DNA of 6,910 nucleotides from NCBI GenBank assembly GCA_031285605.1, contig JAITVW010000024.1, positions 1 to 6,910 on the forward strand. Reading direction: 5' to 3'. Numbering within the stretch: the first letter of the stretch is position 1; the number at the start of each line of letters is the position of its first letter. The translations under genes were made by a program, and so were the position numbers. Below, piece after piece: positions 1 through 6,765 of this stretch. The notes under the pieces are model-generated. The model saw only the letters and a program-made list of their open reading frames with translations. It had not been told where the DNA came from and made no database searches. The stretch is from Fusobacteriales bacterium (GTDB lineage: Bacteria > Fusobacteriota > Fusobacteriia > Fusobacteriales > Leptotrichiaceae).

Positions 1-622
1 CAGTCCTGAAGTAATGACTGCTGATCTTAGTGACAAAAACCGTCTTTTGGATCTTTTGAAAAAAGTAAATTCCGTTGCTTTCGGACCGGGTCTGGGCAAT
101 AACCGCCGTACGCTGGAACTGCTGAATTTTGTCCTTGAAAACAGTGATGTTCCTATGGTTATTGATGCTGACGGTATTAATGTTTTGGCAGAAGAACCTG
201 CTCTGCTTGAAAAACTTAAAAACAGATGTATTCTTACTCCTCATTTAGGAGAATTTTCCAGAATATCAGGACTTTCCATAGAAGAAATTTCCAAAGACAG
301 AATTAAAGCCGCAAAAGATTTTTCAAAAAAATATTCTGTAATTTTATTATTAAAAGGTTATAATACTATTATTACAAATGAATGTGATGTTTATGTGAAC
401 ACAACGGGAAATTCTTCAATGGCTAACGGTGGTATGGGTGATACGCTTACAGGTATTACTGCCTCACTTATTTCACAAAAATATACAATTTTTGATTCAG
501 GAAAAATTGGAAGTTTTCTTCACGGCTATATTGGCGAAAAATTAAGTAAAAAATCCTTTGCTGTCACAGCAGAAGATATTATAAGAAATATTCCCGTTTA
601 TCAGAAAAAGTTATTTCTATAA
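1..622 (+). CDS. nnrD: ADP-dependent NAD(P)H-hydrate dehydratase (5'-truncated by window edge)
   Basis: This enzyme dehydrates the S-form of damaged, hydrated NADH or NADPH using ADP, in cytosolic cofactor repair. The ribokinase-like Nnr signatures are in order. Numbered from the ATG at 14, they are FGPGLG (23-28), VIDADGIN (49-56), ILTPHLGEF (73-81), LLLKGYNTII (111-120) and the nucleotide site ending NGGMGDTLTG (138-147), whose Asp143 is the expected catalytic residue. The frame is open through base 2 and reads SPEV before that ATG. SPEVMT matches the conserved (L/A)PEVM segment inside this family, and no ribosome site precedes the ATG. The true start is therefore upstream of the window. 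Family C-terminal domains are about 270-290 residues and about 206 are visible. Whether an N-terminal epimerase domain (bifunctional Nnr) is fused cannot be seen. The gene ends with TAA at 620-622. No convincing terminator follows. Confidence 0.93.
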   Translation, partial: SPEVMTADLSDKNRLLDLLKKVNSVAFGPGLGNNRRTLELLNFVLENSDVPMVIDADGINVLAEEPALLEKLKNRCILTPHLGEFSRISGLSIEEISKDRIKAAKDFSKKYSVILLLKGYNTIITNECDVYVNTTGNSSMANGGMGDTLTGITASLISQKYTIFDSGKIGSFLHGYIGEKLSKKSFAVTAEDIIRNIPVYQKKLFL

Positions 623-821
623 TTTATGTCATTATCAAATTAAAAAAACTAAATATTTCCATTGGTAATTTTATGTCAAAAAATAACGGCTTGACTGGAA
701 ATATAATTTTTACAGATTCATCTATATCGAATAACAATAACTTTCTGCTGTTTCCAAAAATCTGATTTTTATTTTTAATGAAATTATTTGCCTGAAAATA
801 CATTATTATGTAAAACCATGG

Positions 822-827
822 TATAAT
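822..827 (+). promoter_or_regulatory. Extended -10 promoter for the alcohol dehydrogenase gene
   Basis: TATAAT at 822-827 is preceded by TG one base upstream (819-820), forming the TGnTATAAT extended -10 element. The hexamer at the usual -35 spacing (TACATT, 799-804) is poor, so recognition would rely on the extended -10. The predicted start near 834 gives a leader of about 64 bases. The rest of the 623-897 spacer shows only weak, AT-rich pairing, such as CAGATT at 713-718 with AATCTG at 759-764, and no clear gene. Confidence 0.6.
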
Positions 828-897
828 AACTATATAAGAAGACTGGTCATTTATAAATTTTCATAAATATTAATATTATTAGACAAAGGAGTGCAAA

Positions 898-2058
898 ATG
901 AAAAACTTTAATTTTCATGCCAGAACTGAAATTTTTTTTGGAAAAGGACAAATCGAAGCTCTTCCTAAGGCATTGGCACCTTACGGAAAAAAAGTCCTTT
1001 TAGTTTACGGGGGAGGAAGTATAAAAAGAAACGGTGTTTATGACAGCGTTATAAAGCTTCTCGGGGAAAATAACTTTGAGGTTACGGAATTATCAGGCGT
1101 AGAGCCGAATCCGCGTATTGAAACAGTCAGAAAAGGTGCTAAATTGTGCCGTGATAACCAAATCGAAGTAGTTCTTGCAGTAGGCGGAGGATCTGCCATA
1201 GACTGCGGTAAAGTCATTGCCGGAGCCTGCTTCTATGACGGTGATGCGTGGGATATCGTAATTGACAGAGAAAAAATTACAAAGGTACTTCCTATTGTTA
1301 CTGTGCTTACTCTGGCTGCCACAGGTTCAGAAATGAATAAAAATGCCGTTATTTCAAAAATGGACACCAATGATAAAATAGGCACTTCTTCTCAGGAATT
1401 TATCCCTATGGCTTCTATCTGCGATCCTACATATATGTACACTCTTCCTGCTATTCAGACAGCAGCCGGAACTGCTGATATAATGTCTCATATATTTGAA
1501 AATTACTTTAAGTCAGAAGAAGATACATATGTTCAGGATCGTTTTGCCGAAGGAATATTAAGAACATGTATCCACTACTGTCCTACAGCAATTGAAAAAC
1601 CTGATGACTACAGTGCGAGAGCAAATCTGATGTGGGCTTCCACTCTTGCGTTAAACGGTCTTACAGGTGCAGGAAAAGGACAAACATGGTCATGTCACCC
1701 AATGGAACATGAACTCAGTGCTTATTATGATATTACACACGGTACAGGACTTGCTATTCTTACTCCGAGATGGATGCGTTATATTCTGAATGATAAAACT
1801 GTTTCAAAATTTGCAGACTACGGTGTAAACGTATTTGCGCTTAATCCTGATGAAGACCCTTATAAAACTGCCAATAAAGCAATTGATCTTACAGAAGACT
1901 TTTTCAAGAAAATAGGTATTCCTATGCAGTTAAGCGAGCTTGGAATAGGTACTGAAAAATTCGATGAAATTTCACAAAAGCTCGATGGAAAATTTAATGA
2001 TGCCTATATACCAATGACTCCTCAGGATGTAAAAAAAATACTTGAAATGTGTTTATAG
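898..2058 (+). CDS. Iron-containing alcohol dehydrogenase, YqhD/BdhA-like (probably NADPH-dependent)
   Basis: This is a cytosolic oxidoreductase of the group III (iron-type) alcohol dehydrogenases. It probably reduces aldehydes to alcohols during fermentation or detoxification. The 386 residues are full length for the YqhD/butanol dehydrogenase branch. The N-terminal Rossmann-like half has YGGGSIKRNG (37-46) and AVGGGSAIDCGK (94-105), which bind the dinucleotide. The GGGS near residue 40 is typical of the NADPH-using YqhD group. The helical metal-binding half supplies Asp194 and His198 (TADIMSHIFENYF), His267 (SCHPMEHEL) and His281 (DITHGTG). These positions coincide with the metal ligands known in E. 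coli YqhD. AAAGGAG at 885-891 sits six bases before the ATG and fixes the start. The gene appears monocistronic, between its own promoter and a terminator. The real substrate (butanal, methylglyoxal, lactaldehyde or others) cannot be told from sequence, so no gene symbol is given. Confidence 0.95.
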   Translation: MKNFNFHARTEIFFGKGQIEALPKALAPYGKKVLLVYGGGSIKRNGVYDSVIKLLGENNFEVTELSGVEPNPRIETVRKGAKLCRDNQIEVVLAVGGGSAIDCGKVIAGACFYDGDAWDIVIDREKITKVLPIVTVLTLAATGSEMNKNAVISKMDTNDKIGTSSQEFIPMASICDPTYMYTLPAIQTAAGTADIMSHIFENYFKSEEDTYVQDRFAEGILRTCIHYCPTAIEKPDDYSARANLMWASTLALNGLTGAGKGQTWSCHPMEHELSAYYDITHGTGLAILTPRWMRYILNDKTVSKFADYGVNVFALNPDEDPYKTANKAIDLTEDFFKKIGIPMQLSELGIGTEKFDEISQKLDGKFNDAYIPMTPQDVKKILEMCL

Positions 2059-2060
2059 AT

Positions 2061-2106
2061 AAAAAAACAGGCTGTATAAAAAGATTTTTTTGCAGTCTGT
2101 TTTTTC
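2061..2106 (+). terminator. Rho-independent terminator after the alcohol dehydrogenase, likely bidirectional
   Basis: The A-run plus CAGGCTG (2061-2074) pairs with CAGTCTG plus a T-run (2093-2106). This forms a stem of about 14 bp with one G-T pair and an AT-rich loop, three bases after the stop codon. On the opposite strand the stem keeps all but one pair and is followed by a T-run. It can therefore also end the leftward truA/acetyltransferase transcript, whose last stop lies at 2189. Confidence 0.85.
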
Positions 2107-2188
2107 TATAAAAACAAAATTTCAAATGATTCCTTCTTTAATATACTTCTAATAACTGTAAAATTCACTTTAAAAGTAATTCATATAC

Positions 2189-2632
2189 CTAAAGTTCCAG
2201 CTTCATATACAGCCTGTCCTCATTTTCCCCGTATTCTTCAGTCAAAAGCTCTGCTTTCTCAAAACCATGTTTCAAATAAAGGTTCACAGCCTTTTTATTT
2301 TCAGGATTCACAGTAAGCGTAACAGCTTCTATTCCTGATTTTTCCATTTCATTTATTATAAAATCCAGTAAAACAGAACCATAGCCTTTTCCTGAAAATT
2401 TTTCTTTTGTAAAAAAACCGTAAATATAAGCATCCTTTGTATCAAATGTTCTCATTATCTCTGCTGCAGACACTATTTCCTCATTCTCCAGCAGGACATA
2501 AACTTTTCCGTATCTTACAAAAGGCATTATTGTCCATCTTCCTATACTTCCGGCTCCGAAAATCAGCTCTTCATATTCCGCTATATCATTTATCCGTTCC
2601 TTCTCTGAGGGAAGAAGCTCTCTTATTTCCAT
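2189..2632 (-). CDS. GNAT-family N-acetyltransferase
   Basis: This is an acetyl-CoA-dependent acetyltransferase of unknown acceptor. Numbered from the preferred start, the acetyl-CoA pyrophosphate loop is KFSGKGYGSVLLDFI (78-92, the R/Q-x-x-G-x-G/A motif A). The late GNAT segment is NPENKKAVNLYLKHGF (110-125), as in RimI-like and other single-domain GNATs. An in-frame ATG seven codons upstream (2653) would place the start one base after the truA stop. However, a strong AAAGGAG lies between the two ATGs, five bases before the one at 2632-2630. I therefore place the start there, giving 147 residues and a 22-base gap from truA. The gene is second in a two-gene operon with truA and likely shares its promoter. 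No motif points to a particular substrate such as a ribosomal protein, an antibiotic or a polyamine. Confidence 0.87.
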   Translation of the reverse strand: MEIRELLPSEKERINDIAEYEELIFGAGSIGRWTIMPFVRYGKVYVLLENEEIVSAAEIMRTFDTKDAYIYGFFTKEKFSGKGYGSVLLDFIINEMEKSGIEAVTLTVNPENKKAVNLYLKHGFEKAELLTEEYGENEDRLYMKLEL

Positions 2633-2654
2633 AAATTCTCCTTTTTCTATCATT

Positions 2655-3389
2655 TTAATAATTCACTCTGTATAAATATAAACCTTCTGGCGGAGCAAGT
2701 ATTTTTTCACCGTCGGAATCAGGATTATCAAGCCTGTCATATATATAATCCGGGTTTCTCTTTTCAAAATACACAGCCAATGCGCTTCCTGTCATAATTC
2801 TTATCATTGTCTTCAAAAATGACTTTCCTTCTATTTCAATAAACAGCCTTTTATCTTCTTCATAACATCTGATATTATTGATTTCTCTTTCAGGATTTTT
2901 ATTATCTTTATCTTTTTTTCTAAAGCAGGCAAAATTATGCCTTCCTATAAACGGCTCCATAATTTTTTGCAGCTTTTCAGGAATAATTTTCCCGTCCAAG
3001 GCTGAAATATAACTGCTTTCAAATGGCGTTATTTCATCTTTAAGCTTCATTATATAAAGGTAAGTTCTGGTTTTTGCAGAAAATCTTGCATGAAAATCAC
3101 TGTCTGCCTCTCCGGCCTCTGTTACCCTTATTTTCCCCGAGAGAGCTCTGTTTAATATTCCTTTTATGATATCAGGAGATATACTTTTTTCCATAAAAAA
3201 ATTAGAAACCTGTCCCAATGCATGAACGCCTTTATCTGTTCTTCCCGATGAAATAAGATTTACTTCCTCGTTAAAGTAATTTTTGATTACCTCCTCTATA
3301 CTTCCCTGCACTGTTTTTTTATTAACCTGTCTCTGAAATCCTGAAAATTTTGATCCGTCATATTCATAAACTATTTTTATATTTTTCAT
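2655..3389 (-). CDS. truA: tRNA pseudouridine(38-40) synthase TruA
   Basis: TruA isomerises uridines 38, 39 and 40 in the anticodon arm of many tRNAs to pseudouridine. The 244-residue length is normal for bacterial TruA. The N-terminal YEYDGSKFSGFQRQ (8-21) is the family opening. SGRTDKGVHALGQV (48-61) is the catalytic loop, with the nucleophilic aspartate at 52, the same number as in E. coli. FHARFSAKTRTYLY (99-112), FLKTMIRIMTG (191-201) and APPEGLYLY (232-240) complete the signature blocks. The start is supported by a GGGAG ribosome site just upstream, in the order GGGAG, AGAAA, ATG on the minus strand. It is the first gene of a leftward pair with the acetyltransferase. A strong promoter lies 40-68 bases upstream. 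Nothing is missing or unusual in the protein. Confidence 0.96.
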   Translation of the reverse strand: MKNIKIVYEYDGSKFSGFQRQVNKKTVQGSIEEVIKNYFNEEVNLISSGRTDKGVHALGQVSNFFMEKSISPDIIKGILNRALSGKIRVTEAGEADSDFHARFSAKTRTYLYIMKLKDEITPFESSYISALDGKIIPEKLQKIMEPFIGRHNFACFRKKDKDNKNPEREINNIRCYEEDKRLFIEIEGKSFLKTMIRIMTGSALAVYFEKRNPDYIYDRLDNPDSDGEKILAPPEGLYLYRVNY

Positions 3390-3428
3390 TTTCTCTCCCT
3401 GATTTTATATTACCACAATTTATAAAAT

Positions 3429-3457
3429 ATTATATCAATTCATTCTTTGTTTATCAA
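3429..3457 (-). promoter_or_regulatory. Sigma-70-type promoter for truA and the GNAT gene
   Basis: On the minus strand, TTGATA (3457-3452) and TATAAT (3434-3429) are separated by exactly 17 bases. TG one base before the -10 adds an extended -10. The predicted start near 3422 gives a leader of about 33 bases that includes the GGGAG ribosome site. No operator-like symmetry was seen, so constitutive expression is likely. Confidence 0.82.
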
Positions 3458-3662
3458 GTAAAGTCCTTATTCTAAAAAAATGCCGTATGATATTGACAGA
3501 ACTACTGAACAGTGAACTATCTGTATTTTCCAATAATCAAAATATATGCTTACAAAAAACAATAACAAAAAAACTAGTTTTAACGATGTTATTGTATATA
3601 ACGACGAAGAGCTGTTTATCCTGCTCAATGCCTTGGAGTTTATTAATTAATTTAAAAAATAT

Positions 3663-3689
3663 AAAAAAAGAGGCTCATTACTGAGCCTC
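3663..3689 (-). terminator. Rho-independent terminator of the murQ-PTS operon
   Basis: A perfect 8-bp stem, GAGGCTCA (3670-3677) with TGAGCCTC (3682-3689), closes a four-base loop. Read leftward, the stem is followed at once by seven T residues (the A-run at 3663-3669) and more AT-rich sequence. The position, about 144 bases past the PTS stop codon, suits the end of the leftward operon. Read rightward there is no T-run, so it is directional. Confidence 0.88.
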
Positions 3690-3832
3690 ATGAAGGAGTT
3701 TTATGAAGAAAAATTTCTTTCTTTTCTTTATGTAGACATTTTAACTCTGTTTTCTTAGTAATTCCTTTATTTAATCTTTTATTTGAATTTGTCCCTGATT
3801 TTATTGATATTTTTCTATATTTAGACAGAAAA

Positions 3833-5233
3833 TCAGTCTTCTAATCTCTCCAGCATTTTTTCGTTATATCCAAAAAGATAAGTAAGAATAAATCCTCCGA
3901 AATATGAAGCTGCAAGAGCTATAAAACACCATACCATTGATCTGTTGCTGTCAGCTACAGCAAGAAGTACCAAGCCTGAAGGTCCTATTGTTTTACTTCC
4001 TACATTTTTGGCAGCCGCCAGCACAGCTCCGCCAACGCCGGCACCTAAACATGCTGTTATAAAAGGATAAAACAGCGGAAGTGAAATCCCGTATATCAAA
4101 GGCTCTCCTATCCCCAGAAAACCTGCCGGAAGTGCCGAGCTTATCAGTTCTCTCAGCTTTTTATTTTTAGTTTTTACAAGTATTGCTCCAGCCGAGCCTA
4201 CCTGTCCTGCTCCAGCCATTCCAAGTATCGGAAATAAAACTGTATAGCCATAATCCTGAATAAGCTGGATATGCACCGGTGTAAGTCCCTGATGTATTCC
4301 CAGCATTACCAGCGGAAGAAATGAAGCCGCCAGCACATATCCGCCTATTATTCCGCCTTTATTCAGCATTATATCCAAAAGTACAAAAGTTACTCCCTTC
4401 ATTATCACTGCCGCCGCAGGCATTACTATTGCTATCGTTACAATACCGCCGGCAAGTATGGTTAAAACAGGTATTATAAGCAGATCCAATGAAGCAGGCA
4501 CCACTTTTCTCAGCTTTTTTTCAATAAATACAAAAACAAATGCTGCAAATATTACTCCCAAAACACCTCCAAGATTAGGGGACAGTTTAATAAAACCATT
4601 AAACAAAGTAAGCGGCTTATCAGGCTGTCCGGCTAAAGCAGGCATAGCTATCATTGCTCCTGCAATTGCACCTAAGACAGGAGTTCCGCCGAATTCCTTT
4701 CCTGCATTATATCCGACCAATACATTTAATGAACTCAGCAAAAGACCACCTGCTGCCACTAAAAGAGCAAACCACGGATCAGCTGATATTCCGCCGTCAA
4801 AAACACTCCATATTCTGGTAATGGCAAGTACAAGTCCCGTCCCCACAAAACCCGGTATCAGAGGGATAAAAATATTGCCTATATGTTTTAATCCTTTTTG
4901 AAATGAGGATTTCTGCTTTGATTTTACTTTTTCTTTTGTTTTTCCTTCCAGATTATCAAGATTTTCACTTATTTCCAAACCGCCTGACATTCCTGATATA
5001 TCACCGAATGCCTCTCTTAATCTTTGTGCATGACCTACACCCACTATTATCTGTGTCTGCTCTCCCGGAACCACACCAAGTATACCTTTCAATTTCTTTA
5101 GTTTCCCGGAATTCACAAGTTCCTTATTTTTAACATTTATACGCAGTCTTGTCATACAGTTTGTAAAACTATTTATATTTTCAGCTCCTCCCAAGTCACC
5201 AAGAATTTCTTTTGCAAGATTTTTGTAATCCAT
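3833..5233 (-). CDS. murP: PTS EIIBC permease, glucose/sucrose family, probably N-acetylmuramic acid-specific
   Basis: This inner-membrane transporter phosphorylates its sugar during uptake. Residues 1-80 are an EIIB domain. Cys26 in TNCMTRLRI is the phosphocysteine, followed by the GVVPGEQTQIIVG strand-loop. A charged linker (about 92-116) leads to the EIIC domain (about 117-455), with roughly ten hydrophobic segments, the GIHQGLTPVH stretch (312-321) and the GIGEPLIYG sugar-site motif (374-382, Glu377). No EIIA domain is attached, so phosphate must come from a separate Crr-type EIIA, as known for E. coli MurP. Its 466 residues match MurP size. An AGGAGG site five bases before the ATG supports the start. 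It lies 24 bases after murQ, presumably cotranscribed. The permease family is certain from sequence. The MurNAc specificity is inferred from the murQ neighbour; sucrose-, trehalose- or GlcNAc-type EIIBC paralogues share the same motifs. Confidence 0.88.
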   Translation of the reverse strand: MDYKNLAKEILGDLGGAENINSFTNCMTRLRINVKNKELVNSGKLKKLKGILGVVPGEQTQIIVGVGHAQRLREAFGDISGMSGGLEISENLDNLEGKTKEKVKSKQKSSFQKGLKHIGNIFIPLIPGFVGTGLVLAITRIWSVFDGGISADPWFALLVAAGGLLLSSLNVLVGYNAGKEFGGTPVLGAIAGAMIAMPALAGQPDKPLTLFNGFIKLSPNLGGVLGVIFAAFVFVFIEKKLRKVVPASLDLLIIPVLTILAGGIVTIAIVMPAAAVIMKGVTFVLLDIMLNKGGIIGGYVLAASFLPLVMLGIHQGLTPVHIQLIQDYGYTVLFPILGMAGAGQVGSAGAILVKTKNKKLRELISSALPAGFLGIGEPLIYGISLPLFYPFITACLGAGVGGAVLAAAKNVGSKTIGPSGLVLLAVADSNRSMVWCFIALAASYFGGFILTYLFGYNEKMLERLED

Positions 5234-5257
5234 AATTTCCTCCTCTTATATTAGATT

Positions 5258-6142
5258 TTATTTTATGGCTTCTCTTACAAAACCATAAGTCTTTTCCAGT
5301 CTGTGTACTGCTTCTTCATATTCACAGCCTGCGAGTATCATTACTATTGCAGTTTTTACATGCCATTCTGCCGAAATAAGAGTCCGCTCTGCTCCTTCAT
5401 ATGATACTCCCGTAGCTTCCATTACGATTCTTTTTGCTCTTTCCACCAGCTTTTCATTTGTTGCCCTTACATCCACCATCAAATTTCCGTATACCTTTCC
5501 TACACCTACCATGGAAGCTGTGGAAATCATATTTAATATCATTTTTTGTGCGCTTCCTGCCTTTAATCTTGTAGAACCCGTAAGTACTTCCGGACCGCAG
5601 TCCACTTCGATTGCTACATCGGCATATTTGGAAATTTCTGCATTTTTATTACAGCTCACTGATACTGTATCAGCTCCCACTCTCCGTGCATATTCCAAAC
5701 CGCCTATTACATAAGGAGTCCGCCCGCTTGCAGCTATTCCCACTATAGTATCATTCTTTCCTATATTTAATTTTTTCAGTTCTTTTTCCGCAAGCTCTTT
5801 TGAGTCCTCTGCACCTTCTACAGCTTTTACAAAAGCTCCCTCTCCTCCTGCTATGATTCCCTGCACTTCATCTGTTGTTCCAAATGTAGGAGAACACTCC
5901 ACTGCGTCAAGCACACCAAGTCTTCCACTGGTTCCGGCTCCCATATAAATAATTCGTCCACCGTTTTTCAGATTTTTTACTATTGTCTTTACAGCCTTCT
6001 CTACATCAGGAAGTGTTTCTTTTACAGCTGCAGCTACCTTCCCGTCCTCTTCGTTCATTACCGTAAGAAATTCCCCTGTACTCATCTGATCCAGATTTTT
6101 TGTTTTCGGATTTCTTTTTTCAGTCATCAGGTTTTCAAGCAT
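5258..6142 (-). CDS. murQ: N-acetylmuramic acid 6-phosphate etherase
   Basis: MurQ removes the D-lactyl ether from MurNAc 6-phosphate to give GlcNAc 6-phosphate and D-lactate, feeding cell-wall sugar into the amino-sugar pathway. The 294 residues match the family (about 300). The SIS sugar-phosphate domain is clear: YMGAGTSGRLGVLDAVECSP (66-85), with Glu82 at the place of the proposed catalytic glutamate, and AVEGAEDS (107-114), carrying the second conserved acidic cluster. VGIAASGRTPYV (134-145), TGSTRLKAGSAQK (188-200) and NLMVDVRATNEKL (220-232) follow. The C-terminal helical part (about 240-294) is present. The start at 6142 is supported by GAGGGA at 6152-6147; a second ATG five codons in lacks its own site. 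It is the first gene of the operon with the PTS gene. No MurR-type regulator lies next to it in the window. Confidence 0.96.
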   Translation of the reverse strand: MLENLMTEKRNPKTKNLDQMSTGEFLTVMNEEDGKVAAAVKETLPDVEKAVKTIVKNLKNGGRIIYMGAGTSGRLGVLDAVECSPTFGTTDEVQGIIAGGEGAFVKAVEGAEDSKELAEKELKKLNIGKNDTIVGIAASGRTPYVIGGLEYARRVGADTVSVSCNKNAEISKYADVAIEVDCGPEVLTGSTRLKAGSAQKMILNMISTASMVGVGKVYGNLMVDVRATNEKLVERAKRIVMEATGVSYEGAERTLISAEWHVKTAIVMILAGCEYEEAVHRLEKTYGFVREAIK

Positions 6143-6181
6143 ATTGTCCCTCTTTCTATACTATATTATTAATTTTATTAT

Positions 6182-6209
6182 ATTATACAGTATTGTATTA
6201 TTTTTTCAA
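6182..6209 (-). promoter_or_regulatory. Promoter of the murQ-PTS operon with overlapping dyad
   Basis: On the minus strand, TTGAAA (6209-6204) and TATAAT (6187-6182) are 16 bases apart, with a predicted start near 6175. The sequence at 6185-6198 (ATACA, GTAT, TGTAT) is a perfect 5-4-5 dyad touching the -10. A second dyad, TTGAAA with TTTCAA (6225-6241, five-base centre), lies just upstream of the -35. Either could be a repressor or activator site for sugar-responsive control. The AT-rich context makes chance symmetry possible. Confidence 0.65.
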
Positions 6210-6271
6210 TTCTAAACCCAAAAATTGAAAAAAAATTTCAAAATTAGAAAACTTTATCCAAAAGAAAAAGA

Positions 6272-6305
6272 GACTGTATTAAAATGAAAAATTTTTGATA
6301 CGGTT
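6272..6305. repeat. Imperfect hairpin, possible weak terminator or repeat remnant
   Basis: On the + strand, 6272-6284 (GACTGTATTAAAA) pairs with 6293-6305 (TTTTGATACGGTT) around an eight-base loop, using G-T pairs at three positions. Read leftward the stem has mismatches at those positions but is followed by a T-rich run (complement of 6261-6270). It could then slow or stop transcription heading for murQ. Its core resembles the terminator at 2061-2106 (GRCTGTATWAAAA), so a dispersed repeat is another option. Confidence 0.35.
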
Positions 6306-6625
6306 CCGAAAACAGACTTTCGCAAAACAAAACAGTATATTTATTAAATTATTTATTATATAAAGCTTAATTTACAGAGAATTTTGTACACTAGACTAAT
6401 AAAAAAATAATTACCTTACACAAAAATATGTATATACAAATAAATATACGATAAAAAACTGAAAAATAATTAAAATAATAATATATAAAGATATTAATAT
6501 TTTTAAGATCAAATCTATAATATGAATTTTAAAAGGGATATTTATAAATATAGATACTAAATTTATATTTAAAAAAATAAAGAAATAAAAAATTGTAAAA
6601 GAAAATAAATATAATTAAAAAAAAC

Positions 6626-6650
6626 TTCGTATTAGTTAAATTTTACGAAT
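6626..6650 (+). repeat. Left arm of a perfect 25-bp inverted repeat
   Basis: The arm begins TTCGTATTAG and ends TTTTACGAAT. It is the exact reverse complement of 6766-6790. Symmetry stops at both edges: bases 6625/6791 and 6651/6765 do not pair. Within the arm, TTCGTA (6626-6631) and TACGAA (6644-6649) form a smaller dyad. Confidence 0.92.
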
Positions 6651-6722
6651 GAAAAAGAGGTATTTTATGCTAATTATAAAGGTAGAATAAATAATTGAAT
6701 TAATATTTTATCTTTATTAAAG

Positions 6723-6751
6723 TTGACATTAAGCTTTAATTTTAGTAAAAT
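6723..6751 (+). promoter_or_regulatory. Near-consensus promoter inside the inverted repeat
   Basis: TTGACA (6723-6728) is a perfect -35. A 17-base spacer leads to TAAAAT (6746-6751), one mismatch from the consensus -10. The predicted start near 6758 is inside the invertible segment, just before the right arm, so the arm would be transcribed as part of a leader of about 85 bases. The promoter faces the gene at 6843. Confidence 0.82.
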
Positions 6752-6765
6752 ATTTCTATCAATAT

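Larger units (their letters stand above)
3390..3832. other. Intergenic region between truA and the PTS gene
   Basis: This 443-base stretch separates two leftward operons. It holds the truA promoter at its left end and the leftward terminator at 3663-3689. Only doubtful coding is visible. A 34-codon frame at 3546-3650 starts MLTKNNNKKTSFND and continues with an acidic, ordered-looking tail, but has no ribosome site. A ten-codon frame at 3703-3735 (MKKNFFLFFM) is preceded by AAGGAG at 3693-3698. A longer overlapping frame at 3487-3684 runs through the terminator stem and looks spurious. The region may contain decayed coding sequence, but I cannot show it. Confidence 0.5.

Noticed and set aside
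691..707. TTGACT followed by TATAAT as a promoter
   Set aside because: The hexamers are only a few bases apart, far short of the 16-18 needed.
2437..2634. 65-codon open frame on the + strand
   Set aside because: Antisense to the acetyltransferase; composition and lack of a ribosome site mark it as a shadow.
3487..3684. 65-codon open frame on the + strand in the truA-PTS gap
   Set aside because: No ribosome site, reads through the terminator stem, and the translation has no protein-like pattern; another frame in the same place looks more plausible.
4458..4901. 147-codon open frame on the + strand
   Set aside because: It lies wholly antisense to the well-supported EIIBC gene, has no ribosome site, and its proline/alanine-rich translation is a shadow of the membrane segments.
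4903..5133. 76-codon open frame on the + strand
   Set aside because: Antisense to the EIIB domain and linker of the PTS gene, with no ribosome site or recognisable motif.
5511..5714. 67-codon open frame on the + strand
   Set aside because: Antisense to conserved murQ sequence with no independent support.
6306..6625. Origin, CRISPR array or RNA gene in the AT-rich stretch
   Set aside because: No DnaA-box cluster, no regularly spaced repeats and no tRNA-like or rRNA-like segments were seen; only short AT palindromes.
6673..6678. Minus-strand TATAAT inside the invertible segment as a second promoter
   Set aside because: No acceptable -35 at 16-18 bases and no extended -10; common by chance in DNA this AT-rich.
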